Source of the DNA: Halomonas sp. GFAJ-1
GTDB lineage: Bacteria > Pseudomonadota > Gammaproteobacteria > Pseudomonadales > Halomonadaceae
Length of the DNA: 64,000 nucleotides
Assembly (NCBI GenBank): GCA_002966495.1
Contig: CP016490.1
Location: forward strand, 1,116,001-1,180,000
Reading direction: 5' to 3'
The notes beneath the pieces were generated by a model. That model made no database searches. It worked only from the letters and a program-made list of their open reading frames with translations, and was not told the DNA's origin. Shown piece by piece: positions 17,301-24,475 of this stretch. A program made the position numbers and the translations under genes. Every line of letters begins with the position of its first letter. Position 1 is the first letter of the stretch.

Positions 17301-17859
17301 AGAGGCCGCGTTAAACGGTGGCGACTCATTGAGTGAAGCCGTCGCGCATCAGCTTTATCGCTTGATGGCGTATAAAGATGAGTACGAAGTAGCGCGGCTC
17401 TACACCCAGAGCGATTTCCTGGAGGAGGTCAACGCAACATTTGCAGGGGATTATAAGCTAAGGTTCCACTTGGCACCGCCGCTTCTGAGTGGCCGAAAAG
17501 ATGCGCAGGGGCGTCCTGTGAAGCGCCGCTTCGGCCCCTGGGTACTGAAGGCAATGGGCGCGCTGGCAAAGATGCGCGGTTTGCGTAACACGGCGCTGGA
17601 CCCGTTTCGCTTCAGCGCTGACCGGAAGCTGGACCGCGCCCTATTGGCGGACTACGAGCAGCTGATTGATGAGCTGGTGGCTCGTCTTGACGGGGCAAAT
17701 CACGCTACGGCCCTGGCGCTTGCTAAGCTGCCGGAAGAGATTCGTGGTTTCGGGCCGGTTCGTGAGGCCGCCGCTGAGAAAGCCAACGAGCGCCGCGAGA
17801 CGTTGCTGAAGGAGCTACGTGAAGGTCGCTCGAAGACCATCGCTGTCGAAGCTGCTTGA
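14344..17859 (+). CDS. Indolepyruvate ferredoxin oxidoreductase, fused alpha/beta chains
   Basis: A 1171-residue fused 2-oxoacid:ferredoxin oxidoreductase that would decarboxylate arylpyruvates oxidatively to aryl-acetyl-CoA. The N-terminal part is the pyrimidine-binding domain (SGYRGSPLGGVD). The central part binds thiamine diphosphate (YFCSGCPHNSSTKVP, GIGCHFMA, NDAVAMTGGQPVDG). A ferredoxin-like iron-sulfur region follows (CEGCGDCSVQSNC and SCNKDMSCVSGFC, about residues 645-695). The gamma-type domain starts at about residue 735 (LLVGGVGGTGVVTVGQL). Its product from phenylpyruvate, phenylacetyl-CoA, is the substrate of the PaaABCDE epoxidase encoded downstream. It is monocistronic and ends at a clear terminator. 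Confidence 0.92.
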   Translation: MTIHSIAEQAGSTNPSLDITLDDYELADRYSRGEGRVFLTGTQALVRIALRQAELDRRDGRHTAGLISGYRGSPLGGVDQEIWRAKAAMASHKIDFVPAINEDLAATMMLGCQQVETDPERQVDGVFGMWYGKGPGVDRAGDALKHGNAYGSSPTGGVLVVAGDDHGCVSSSMPHQSDVAFMAWFMPVVSPASLAEYERFGLWGYALSRFSGCWVGFKAVSETVESGASVDVPPLPEYVTPEFDVPEGGLHYRWPDLPGPQLETRLEHKLAAVQAFATANPIDQYLFRQEQATFGLVTTGKGHLDLLEALRLLGLDEAKLRELGVEIYKVGMVWPLHRPGILEFIHGKREVLVIEEKRGIIESQLKEYMSEPDHPGEVIITGKQDETGKPLIPFVGELGPRLLAGFVAERLARFFKIDFSDKLATVDACQAGVKELGGVRRMPYFCSGCPHNSSTKVPEGSKALAGIGCHFMASWMDRSTESLIQMGGEGVNWVGKSRFTGNGHIFQNLGEGTWFHSGSMAVRQAVAANVNITYKILFNDAVAMTGGQPVDGQINVPMIARQSLDEGVRRVMVVSDEPEKYRGHEKEFPEGVTFHGREEMDTLQRELREIPGCTVLIYDQACAAEKRRRRKRGLMEDPARRVFINHHVCEGCGDCSVQSNCLSVVPRETELGRKRKIDQSSCNKDMSCVSGFCPSFVTVEGGELRKGQGVTADNAFWKRVSHLPSPAIAPLAAPYDLLVGGVGGTGVVTVGQLITMAAHLEGKGSSVLDFMGFAQKGGAVLSYVRLASQPSELNQVRIEAGQADAMIACDMVVASSQKALNVLQPTTRIVANLAELATADYVLYRDADMQPGKRLNMLRDAVGDARFASLDANRLAEQLLGDTVFSNMMMLGFAWQQGLVPLSEPALQRALELNGVAVEKNRQAFAWGRLAAVEPDYLQQHLDTMPLSANATLDDVVARNSRHLERYQNRALAERYVAQVTKVRDAEAALNGGDSLSEAVAHQLYRLMAYKDEYEVARLYTQSDFLEEVNATFAGDYKLRFHLAPPLLSGRKDAQGRPVKRRFGPWVLKAMGALAKMRGLRNTALDPFRFSADRKLDRALLADYEQLIDELVARLDGANHATALALAKLPEEIRGFGPVREAAAEKANERRETLLKELREGRSKTIAVEAA

Positions 17860-17917
17860 CTGAGTACGATCTGAATAACCCGCGACGGGGGCGCTGTAAA
17901 CCCTTCCCTGGGCGCTA

Positions 17918-17939
17918 CTTTCGCCATCCATGGCGAAAG
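17918..17939. repeat. Tight stem-loop after the ior gene
   Basis: Ten-base arms CTTTCGCCAT (17918-17927) and ATGGCGAAAG (17930-17939) around two bases, 60 bp after the stop codon. No T-run follows, so the role is unclear. Confidence 0.5.
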
Positions 17940-17997
17940 ACCCCCGCTACGGGTTATTGCTGATCGTGTTAGAAAGCGTTTTTACAAAGCTTTCATC

Positions 17998-18026
17998 AGG
18001 CCACGCAATGCAATGCGTGGCCTTTT
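17998..18026 (+). terminator. Rho-independent terminator of the ior gene
   Basis: Arms AGGCCACGCA (17998-18007) and TGCGTGGCCT (18014-18023), loop ATGCAA, followed by TTT. It lies between the convergent ior and MFS genes. Confidence 0.8.
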
Positions 18027-18051
18027 GCTAGGTAGCGATACAGTGATTCAG

Positions 18052-19242
18052 CTACGCCTCTTTTCGGCGGCGTACCAGCAGCCAGTGGCTTAGCAAGGTG
18101 AGCAGCCCCATCAGCCCTATCGTCAAGGCCATGGTGCGGGAGCTGCCGTCGTGGAATTGCCCAACTAATCCACCTACCACAGCGGCAATCGTCATTTGCA
18201 GGAAACCAAATAAAGAAGATGCCGCACCGGCACACTGTGGGTTGGGCGCGAGCGCCCCGGCCATTGTTTGCGGCATCAGAATGCCGACGCCCAGCATGAA
18301 TACCATCTGCGGCCCCACGACTGCCCAGGGGAGATGAATGCCCACCACGGCCAAGCCCGCCATGATTCCTCCGCCTATCGCGCAGACCACGCTGCCCAGG
18401 GTGATAAGGCGATCACGCCCCAGGCGGTGGCTATATCGGCCGCTGGCCAGCGTTCCAATAAAAAAGCCCACGACAATCAGCGTGAACAGCACGCCATAAA
18501 GGGTAGGGGCGACACCCATATACTCGATGAGTACAAAGGAGGAGCCCGAAAGGTAAGCGAACAGCCCGGAAAAAGCGGCCGCATTCACCAAGGTGTAGCC
18601 AATAAAGGCGCGCTGGCTTAGTAGTAGGCGAAAGTTAGCGAGTATCGCCCTTGGGTGAACCGACTGCCGCCGCTCCTTCGCTAGCGGTTCGGGCAGCATC
18701 AGTATCAGCACCGCCAGCATCACCGCCGCATAAAGTGCCAGCACCACGAACACTGATTCCCAGCCAAAGAACAGCAGCAATACCGCACCCCCAACAGGAG
18801 CCAGGGCAGGGGCGAGCGCCATGGTGCTCGCCATATAGGCGAGGATGCGGCCTGCTTCGATAGGCCCGTGGATGTCGCGCACTGCGGCCCTTGCTAGCAC
18901 CGGGCCAGCAGCACCGCCGAAGGCCTGCAAGAAGCGTCCAGCCAGCAGCCATTCGACGGTTGGTGCCCAGGCGCAGAGTAGGCTTGCCGCGAGAAACAGC
19001 GAGAGGCCTGCGATCATCACTGGGCGGCGGCCAAAGCGGTCAGAGATTGGGCCGCATAATAGTTGAGCCAGGGCGAATCCAGCCATATAGAGGCTAAGGG
19101 TTAGCTGGATTTGGTCTGGGCCGGTATTCAGCGCTTGTGCCATGGCGGGCATGGCGGGTAAGTACATATCCGTCGCTAGCGGGCCGAGCGCCGTTAGTGC
19201 GGCCAGGGCCACGATAGTGGCGGTAGAGGGCAGCTTTAGCAC
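18052..19242 (-). CDS. Bcr/CflA-family MFS drug-resistance transporter
   Basis: A 396-residue major facilitator with about twelve membrane segments. DMYLPAMPAMAQAL follows the first segment, and GPISDRFGRRPVMI is the motif A loop between segments 2 and 3, both typical of the Bcr/CflA drug:proton antiporters. The GTG at 19242 is chosen because AAGGAG at 19255-19250 precedes it by 7 nt; the longer reading to an ATG at 19305 would run through a strong intergenic hairpin. It is the last gene after maiA on the same strand. In this context it could export a toxic aromatic intermediate, which is only inference. Confidence 0.88.
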   Translation of the reverse strand: MLKLPSTATIVALAALTALGPLATDMYLPAMPAMAQALNTGPDQIQLTLSLYMAGFALAQLLCGPISDRFGRRPVMIAGLSLFLAASLLCAWAPTVEWLLAGRFLQAFGGAAGPVLARAAVRDIHGPIEAGRILAYMASTMALAPALAPVGGAVLLLFFGWESVFVVLALYAAVMLAVLILMLPEPLAKERRQSVHPRAILANFRLLLSQRAFIGYTLVNAAAFSGLFAYLSGSSFVLIEYMGVAPTLYGVLFTLIVVGFFIGTLASGRYSHRLGRDRLITLGSVVCAIGGGIMAGLAVVGIHLPWAVVGPQMVFMLGVGILMPQTMAGALAPNPQCAGAASSLFGFLQMTIAAVVGGLVGQFHDGSSRTMALTIGLMGLLTLLSHWLLVRRRKEA

Positions 19243-19271
19243 CCCGTAGCTCCTTATGGTTAGACACGCGA

Positions 19272-19300
19272 CGGGCGCCTTCCCAGCGGAGAGGCGCCCG
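19272..19300. repeat. Stem-loop between maiA and the MFS gene
   Basis: Nine-base G/C-rich arms CGGGCGCCT (19272-19280) and AGGCGCCCG (19292-19300) with an 11-nt loop. No T-run follows. It may partly separate expression of the MFS gene from the homogentisate operon. Confidence 0.55.
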
Positions 19301-19344
19301 CTCATTGCTGACCTGCCTAGCTTAGCTTTTCTCTTAGCTTAAGC

Positions 19345-19989
19345 TCAGTTAGCGTCAGGCTGTGCCTCCGGTGCGGCGTTTGCAAAGGCTGGCAGCGCAC
19401 GACAATTGGCAGCGATGCGCTGGATCGTCGGGTAGGCTGATAAATCGCACTCGAAGCGTTCTGCGTTATACACCTGGGGTATCAGGCAGATATCCGCAAG
19501 CGTTGGGGTGTCGCCATGGCAAAAATCGCCGGTATTGGCGCCACCTGCAAGCGCTGCTTCCAGAGCGGTAAATCCCTCGGTAACCCAGTGGCGGTACCAG
19601 GTAAGCTTGGCGTTGTCGTCCGCTCCCAGCTCACCCACCAGGTACTTGAGTACCCGCAGGTTGTTGAGCGGGTGAGTGTCGCAAGCGACTAACTGCGCAA
19701 GGCTACGCACCCGCGCGCGCGCTAAGGCGTCAGCCGGCAGCAGCGCGGGAGCTGGGTACACCTCGTCAAGGTACTCGCAGATCGCCAGTGACTGGTTGAG
19801 CACTACACCGTCATCTAGCCCCAAGCTTGGCACCATCCCCTGCGGGTTGCGCGCCAATTGCTCGTCACCCCGTTGCTCGCCTTTCACCAGATTGACGGGG
19901 GTCTGGTCGTAGGCTAGACCCTTGAGGTTTAAGGCGATGCGCACCCGATACGCAGCCGACGAGCGGAAGTAGCCGTAAAGCGTCGTCAT
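19345..19989 (-). CDS. maiA: Maleylacetoacetate isomerase
   Basis: A 214-residue zeta-class glutathione S-transferase converting maleylacetoacetate to fumarylacetoacetate. The glutathione-site signature YFRSSAAYRVRIALNLKG occupies residues 7-24, the thioredoxin-fold end has NQSLAICEYLDE, and the C-terminal helical domain contains DTHPLNNLRVLKYL as in MaiA proteins. It follows fahA by 25 nt and belongs to the hmgA-fahA-maiA block. Confidence 0.95.
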   Translation of the reverse strand: MTTLYGYFRSSAAYRVRIALNLKGLAYDQTPVNLVKGEQRGDEQLARNPQGMVPSLGLDDGVVLNQSLAICEYLDEVYPAPALLPADALARARVRSLAQLVACDTHPLNNLRVLKYLVGELGADDNAKLTWYRHWVTEGFTALEAALAGGANTGDFCHGDTPTLADICLIPQVYNAERFECDLSAYPTIQRIAANCRALPAFANAAPEAQPDAN

Positions 19990-20014
19990 GTCGCTTTCCT
20001 TATATTGCCGTGCT

Positions 20015-21034
20015 TTATTTGGGCTGATACTTCACGACTTGTTGATCAATCGTGCCAAAGATGTTGTGGCCATCGCGGTCGAACATTTCGATACGAACTC
20101 GGTCGCCAAAGCGCATAAAGGGCGTTTTCACCTGGCCGTGGAGTATCTGCTCGACCATGCGCACTTCGGCCAAGCAACTATAGCCTACACCACCATCAGC
20201 CACTGGCTTTCCAGGGCCGCCGTCGGGGTCTGGGTTAGAAATAGTGCCCGAGCCAATCACAGCACCCGCGCCGAGATATCGAGTCTTAGCCGCATGGGCA
20301 ACCAGCTGTGGGAAGCTGAAAATCATATCGGGACCCGCTTCTGGCTCGCCAAACTTCTCGCCATTAAGGTGCACGGTCAGCGGTAGGTGTACCTTGCCAT
20401 CCTGCCAGGCATCGCCCAGCTCATCGGGGGTCACCGCGATAGGCGAAAAAGAAGAGGCGGGCTTGGCTTGGAAAAAGCCGAAGCCTTTAGCGAGTTCGCC
20501 TGGAATGAGGCCGCGCAGGCTCACATCGTTAACCAGCATTACGAGCTTAATGTGCTTGGCGGCTTCCTCTGGGGTCACGGCCATGGGTACGTCATCGGTG
20601 ATAACGGCGATCTCGCCCTCAAAGTCGATGCCATGCTCTTCACTCACCGCTTCAATATCGTCAGTGGGGGCTAGGAAGTAGTCGCTACCGCCCTGGTACA
20701 TCAGCGGGTCGGTCCAAAAGGTTTCAGGCATCTCGGCATTACGTGCCTGGCGTACCAGCTTGACATGGTTCAGGTAGGCGGAGCCGTCGGCCCACTGGTA
20801 GGCACGCGGTAACGGGGAGTGCAGGGCACTCTGGTCAAGTTCAAAAGCGCCGTCAGCATCACCGCTGTTCAGCTGTGCATAGCGCGCTTCAAGCGGCGGG
20901 CTAACCGCTTCCCAGTTTTCAATGGCGGCTTGCAGCGTGGGAGCAATATCGTCAGCGCTCACTGCACGAGTGAGGTCGCGGGAGACAATGATGAGCGCCC
21001 CATCGCGCCCCTTTTTAAGTGTTGCAAGTTTCAT
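20015..21034 (-). CDS. fahA: Fumarylacetoacetase (FAA hydrolase family)
   Basis: A 339-residue FAH-family hydrolase that would cleave fumarylacetoacetate to fumarate and acetoacetate, the last step of homogentisate degradation. The catalytic domain shows the metal-binding acidic residues in DFEGEIAVI and LVNDVSLRGL, then GAGAVIGSGTISNPDPDGGP, and ends GDRVRIEMFDRDGHNIFGTI. At 339 residues it is shorter than the roughly 420-residue animal-type enzyme but matches the bacterial form found beside hmgA. It lies 57 nt after hmgA and 25 nt before maiA. Confidence 0.93.
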   Translation of the reverse strand: MKLATLKKGRDGALIIVSRDLTRAVSADDIAPTLQAAIENWEAVSPPLEARYAQLNSGDADGAFELDQSALHSPLPRAYQWADGSAYLNHVKLVRQARNAEMPETFWTDPLMYQGGSDYFLAPTDDIEAVSEEHGIDFEGEIAVITDDVPMAVTPEEAAKHIKLVMLVNDVSLRGLIPGELAKGFGFFQAKPASSFSPIAVTPDELGDAWQDGKVHLPLTVHLNGEKFGEPEAGPDMIFSFPQLVAHAAKTRYLGAGAVIGSGTISNPDPDGGPGKPVADGGVGYSCLAEVRMVEQILHGQVKTPFMRFGDRVRIEMFDRDGHNIFGTIDQQVVKYQPK

Positions 21035-21091
21035 AATGATTCAATCCTTGTCATCAGGGTGGGGCGCGCAGCCCCACTCGTTATAATAGTG

Positions 21092-22399
21092 TTAGGGCTG
21101 GTTTGGATCGAAGTGCGAACGCAGCGTTGACCAGACATCAACATAATCACGTTGGCGGAAGTCCGCATCCAGCGCCGCAGGGGTCGGATGGAAGAAGTAG
21201 CGGCTTTCAAACATGAAGGCCAGTGTGTCCCCCAGGAACTGGGGCTTCAGCTCGGCGTTGGAGGCTTTTTCAAAGGTTTCAGCATCCGGGCCGTGGGGCG
21301 ACATAGAGTTATGTAGGCTGGCGCCGCCTGGGGTGAAGCCTTCCGCTTTGGCGTCATACTCACCGTGGATAAGCCCCATAAACTCGCTCATCAGGTTACG
21401 GTGGAACCAGGGTGGCCTGAAGGTGTTCTCGGCAACCATCCAGCGCGGTGGAAAAATGACAAAATCAAGATTGGCCATTCCCGGCGTATCAGAGGGTGAC
21501 GTCAAGACGGTAAAGATTGATGGGTCTGGGTGGTCGAAGCTTACCGTATTGATGGTGTTAAAGTTAGCCAGATTATATTTATAGGGCGCGCAGTTGCCGT
21601 GCCACGCCACCACGTCTAACGGTGAATGGTTGAGCTTTGTCTCCCAGAAGCGACCAGAGAACTTAGCCACTAAGCGGTAGTCGCCTTCAAGGTCTTCATA
21701 GGCTGCCACGGGGCTTTGGAAGTCACGTGGGTTGGCTAAACCGTTAGCTCCGATGGGGCCGAGGCCGGGTAGCTCTAAAGGACTGCCGTAGTTTTCGCAA
21801 ATATATCCCCGCGCAGCGTCAACCCCCTGTGCCCTACGCACTTGGAACTTCACGCCGCGTGGGATAACGGCAATCTCTCCGTTATCAATCTCGATGTCAC
21901 CAAATTCAGTGCGTAAACGAATAGCGCCCAGTTGGGGAACGAAGAGCAACTCACCATCTGCGTTGTAGAAAAACCGCTCGGTCATGTCTTTATTGAATGT
22001 ATAAACATGCACGCCCACGCCAGCTTGGGTTCCCGCATCTCCGTTGACCGCAATGGTAAACAAGCCATCGATAAAATCAGTCGGTGCATCTGGAATAGCA
22101 ACGGGATCCCAGCGCATCTGGTTGGGGTCCGCCGCAGGTTTGTCTAACGGAGCCGTATGGATGTTTTTGTTTTCTAGCGGCTGATACGCGCTCTGAACAA
22201 CGGACGGGCGAATGCGGTAGAGCCAGCTGCGAAAGTTTTGATGACGCGGCGCAGTGAACGCGGAACCGGTTAACTGTTCCGCGTATAGGCCGTAAGCGCA
22301 GCGTTGGGGTGAGTTTTGCCCAATCGGCAGGGCGCCCGGCAGCGCTTCGCTTGAAAAGTGATTATGAAAGCCGTTTTGATAGCTCAACTGTTCAGTCAT
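21092..22399 (-). CDS. hmgA: Homogentisate 1,2-dioxygenase
   Basis: A 435-residue cupin-type Fe(II) dioxygenase that opens the homogentisate ring to maleylacetoacetate. The iron ligands lie in FHRNLMSEFMGLIHGEYDAK (His and Glu) and in LHNSMSPHGPDAETFE (His), exactly as in the known enzymes. The length is typical. It is preceded by the FAD monooxygenase/DUF2783 pair with an 82-nt gap and followed by fahA, so homogentisate formed either by that pair or by Hpd would be processed by this operon. Confidence 0.97.
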   Translation of the reverse strand: MTEQLSYQNGFHNHFSSEALPGALPIGQNSPQRCAYGLYAEQLTGSAFTAPRHQNFRSWLYRIRPSVVQSAYQPLENKNIHTAPLDKPAADPNQMRWDPVAIPDAPTDFIDGLFTIAVNGDAGTQAGVGVHVYTFNKDMTERFFYNADGELLFVPQLGAIRLRTEFGDIEIDNGEIAVIPRGVKFQVRRAQGVDAARGYICENYGSPLELPGLGPIGANGLANPRDFQSPVAAYEDLEGDYRLVAKFSGRFWETKLNHSPLDVVAWHGNCAPYKYNLANFNTINTVSFDHPDPSIFTVLTSPSDTPGMANLDFVIFPPRWMVAENTFRPPWFHRNLMSEFMGLIHGEYDAKAEGFTPGGASLHNSMSPHGPDAETFEKASNAELKPQFLGDTLAFMFESRYFFHPTPAALDADFRQRDYVDVWSTLRSHFDPNQP

Positions 22400-22481
22400 T
22401 GTTAGGTCCTGCTTTATTTGAACGTTAGTTTGATAAACGTATATTTTGTTAAAGCTAAATTGTTATAAACCTATGGCGCGG

Positions 22482-22682
22482 CTATTGATCGACGTCACAG
22501 GCTGCATGGGCCATCGCCTCTTTGAGCACCGCTTGATCGCCGACGTGGTTGGCAAGTAACAGGATCAGGCGGGCATTGATGCGTTCGCTTTCGGCGTCGC
22601 TGCGGTCACGATGCAGCGCTGTAAGTGCCGCATAAAAGGCATCCGGGTCAGTGAAATTGGGGTTCAGTTCAAGCATTGGCAT
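22482..22682 (-). CDS. DUF2783 small protein, MhaB-like coupling protein candidate
   Basis: A 66-residue protein starting MPMLELNPNFTDPDAFYAAL and containing AESERINARLILLLANHVGD, the DUF2783 pattern. The ATG at 22682 is preferred because AGGAA lies 8 nt upstream; the gene then overlaps the end of the FAD monooxygenase by 14 nt. In Pseudomonas putida U, a 3-hydroxyphenylacetate 6-hydroxylase is described as a flavoprotein of about 63 kDa (MhaA) plus a coupling protein of about 7 kDa (MhaB), which feeds homogentisate. Size and position here match that pair. Homology to MhaB could not be tested. Confidence 0.7.
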   Translation of the reverse strand: MPMLELNPNFTDPDAFYAALTALHRDRSDAESERINARLILLLANHVGDQAVLKEAMAHAACDVDQ

Positions 22683-24399
22683 GGCGGCGTTCCTGAGAGG
22701 GCGTGTCAGCATCACTTGCAAGATGAACGCCTAGCGCACGGTCTAAAGCATCTTCAACCTTGTGAGCTGTAACGGCGTGCCAGCGAGCAGCAACGTGTTG
22801 GTCAGGGCGGATAAGGTATCCGGCACCTGCCTTCAAGCCGTATCGCTCTGTCACTAGACCTTCGGTATCGTCGATGAGGGTGGTGCGCGGCAGAGCGCTA
22901 AGCGCATTTGACGCGGAACTAGCGACCACCAGTCTTAAATCAGGGCGGCGTTCTAACAGCTCACCCAGCTCTTTTGACAAGGCGTCAGCGTGCCCGTCAT
23001 CCATACGGCCATCGAGTAGCAACACAAAGCCATTGCCAAACTGGTTGAGCAGCCACGCGCTCTCTTTGCCTAACCGAATGGGGGCGTCTTTGACGGGACT
23101 GCCAGGGCGTAACTCGCTTGGGCCACCGTCAACATCGGGGGTATTAAGCGGTGAGTGGTCATAGCGACACGGCATGGAAAGGCGGCCGCTGTTGACCAGA
23201 CTACGTGCGAAGGCATGTTTCTCAGCCAGCTCTAACGTCACATCGCGGAACACTTTGCTGATATGGCTCTTCGGGGTAATAAAGTCAGTGGCCCGGGTAG
23301 AGTTAAGGATGTTTTCTGCCGCGCCGTGCTGGCGCTCAGCGTTATACGTGGACAAAAGCAACGCAGGCGCTTGCTGCTTGAGAACCCGAACAAGCTTCCA
23401 TACCAAGTTATCCACACCTTGTAGGGCACCATTAGCCCCTCTGGCGCCAAAGGGAGATACCTGATGCGCCGCGTCGCCCATAAATATCACGCTGTGATGA
23501 ATAAAGTTATCCATCTTGCGGCAGCGGAAGGTGTAGACACTGGCCCACTCAAGCTCGAACTCCACGTCTTGGCCAAGCATTGCCTGCACGCGTGGGCGAA
23601 TGTTCTCCTCTTTCTTCTCTTCTTCCGGGTCAGCGTCCCAGCCTAGCTGGAAGTCGATACGCCAAACATTGTCCGGTTCCTTGTGCAGCAGCACTGACTG
23701 GTTAGGATGGAAGGGCGGGTCAAACCAGAACCAGCGCTCTGTTGGGAAGTCGGCCTTCATCACCACATCCGCAATCAGGAAGCGGTCCTGAAATACCTGG
23801 CCTTTGCACTCTAGGCCCAGCATGTCGCGGATTCGGCTGTTAGCGCCATCCGAAACAAGAAGATAGTCACAGGTCAGCTGATAGTCACCCTCCTGAGTCG
23901 AGACCGTGATGGCGGTGCTGTCGGGCTGAGCGTCAACATCAATGACCTTATGCTTCCAGCGAAGGTCAATGTGCTCAGCAAAGTCGTGAGCACGGTTGAC
24001 CAGGAACTCTTCAAAGTAATACTGCTGCAAGTTAATAAAGGCCGGAATACGGTGGCCGTCTTCGGGCAGCAGGTTGAAGTCGTAGACTTCGCGGTCTTGG
24101 AAAAAGACGCGGCCGTGCTGCCAAGTAACGCCTTTTTCAAGCATCGGCTCGACACAGCCCAGGCGGTCGACAATTTCCAGCGAACGTTTAGCAAAGCACA
24201 GTGCCCGTGACCCGACGCTAACGGTGTTGTTATCGTCCAGGACAATCGAATTAATGCCTTGCTGAGCCAAGTCGATAGCGGCAGCGAGGCCGCTGGGCCC
24301 GGCACCGACAATCACTACCGGGTAATGGCGAACGTCTGGAGCATCGAGCTCAGGCGGGCGTCGGTAAGGATAGACAGGATTTTTATAGGTTGTTGGCAT
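22669..24399 (-). CDS. FAD-dependent aromatic monooxygenase, probably 3-hydroxyphenylacetate 6-hydroxylase (MhaA-like)
   Basis: A 576-residue class A flavoprotein monooxygenase. The FAD fold begins VVIVGAGPSGLAAAIDLAQQ. The middle DG motif is DYLLVSDGANSRIRDML and the second FAD motif is IFMGDAAHQVSPFGARGANG. The C-terminal thioredoxin-like domain is the type found in MhpA-like phenol hydroxylases. It sits between an MBL-fold gene and the DUF2783 gene and upstream of hmgA, so hydroxylation of 3-hydroxyphenylacetate to homogentisate is the most economical function. An alternative is hydroxylation of another phenolic acid. The flavoprotein family is certain; the substrate is inference. Confidence 0.78.
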   Translation of the reverse strand: MPTTYKNPVYPYRRPPELDAPDVRHYPVVIVGAGPSGLAAAIDLAQQGINSIVLDDNNTVSVGSRALCFAKRSLEIVDRLGCVEPMLEKGVTWQHGRVFFQDREVYDFNLLPEDGHRIPAFINLQQYYFEEFLVNRAHDFAEHIDLRWKHKVIDVDAQPDSTAITVSTQEGDYQLTCDYLLVSDGANSRIRDMLGLECKGQVFQDRFLIADVVMKADFPTERWFWFDPPFHPNQSVLLHKEPDNVWRIDFQLGWDADPEEEKKEENIRPRVQAMLGQDVEFELEWASVYTFRCRKMDNFIHHSVIFMGDAAHQVSPFGARGANGALQGVDNLVWKLVRVLKQQAPALLLSTYNAERQHGAAENILNSTRATDFITPKSHISKVFRDVTLELAEKHAFARSLVNSGRLSMPCRYDHSPLNTPDVDGGPSELRPGSPVKDAPIRLGKESAWLLNQFGNGFVLLLDGRMDDGHADALSKELGELLERRPDLRLVVASSASNALSALPRTTLIDDTEGLVTERYGLKAGAGYLIRPDQHVAARWHAVTAHKVEDALDRALGVHLASDADTPSQERRHANA

Positions 24400-24475
24400 C
24401 TATTACTCCCCTACAGCGTCGGGTGCGTTGCCCCCGACAGCTGGGCATGATCAGTGGGTGTCACTGGTGAGGCAC

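Noticed and set aside
19243..19305. ATG at 19305 as start of the MFS transporter
   Set aside because: The extra codons form an intergenic hairpin, and the GTG at 19242 has a well-placed AAGGAG.
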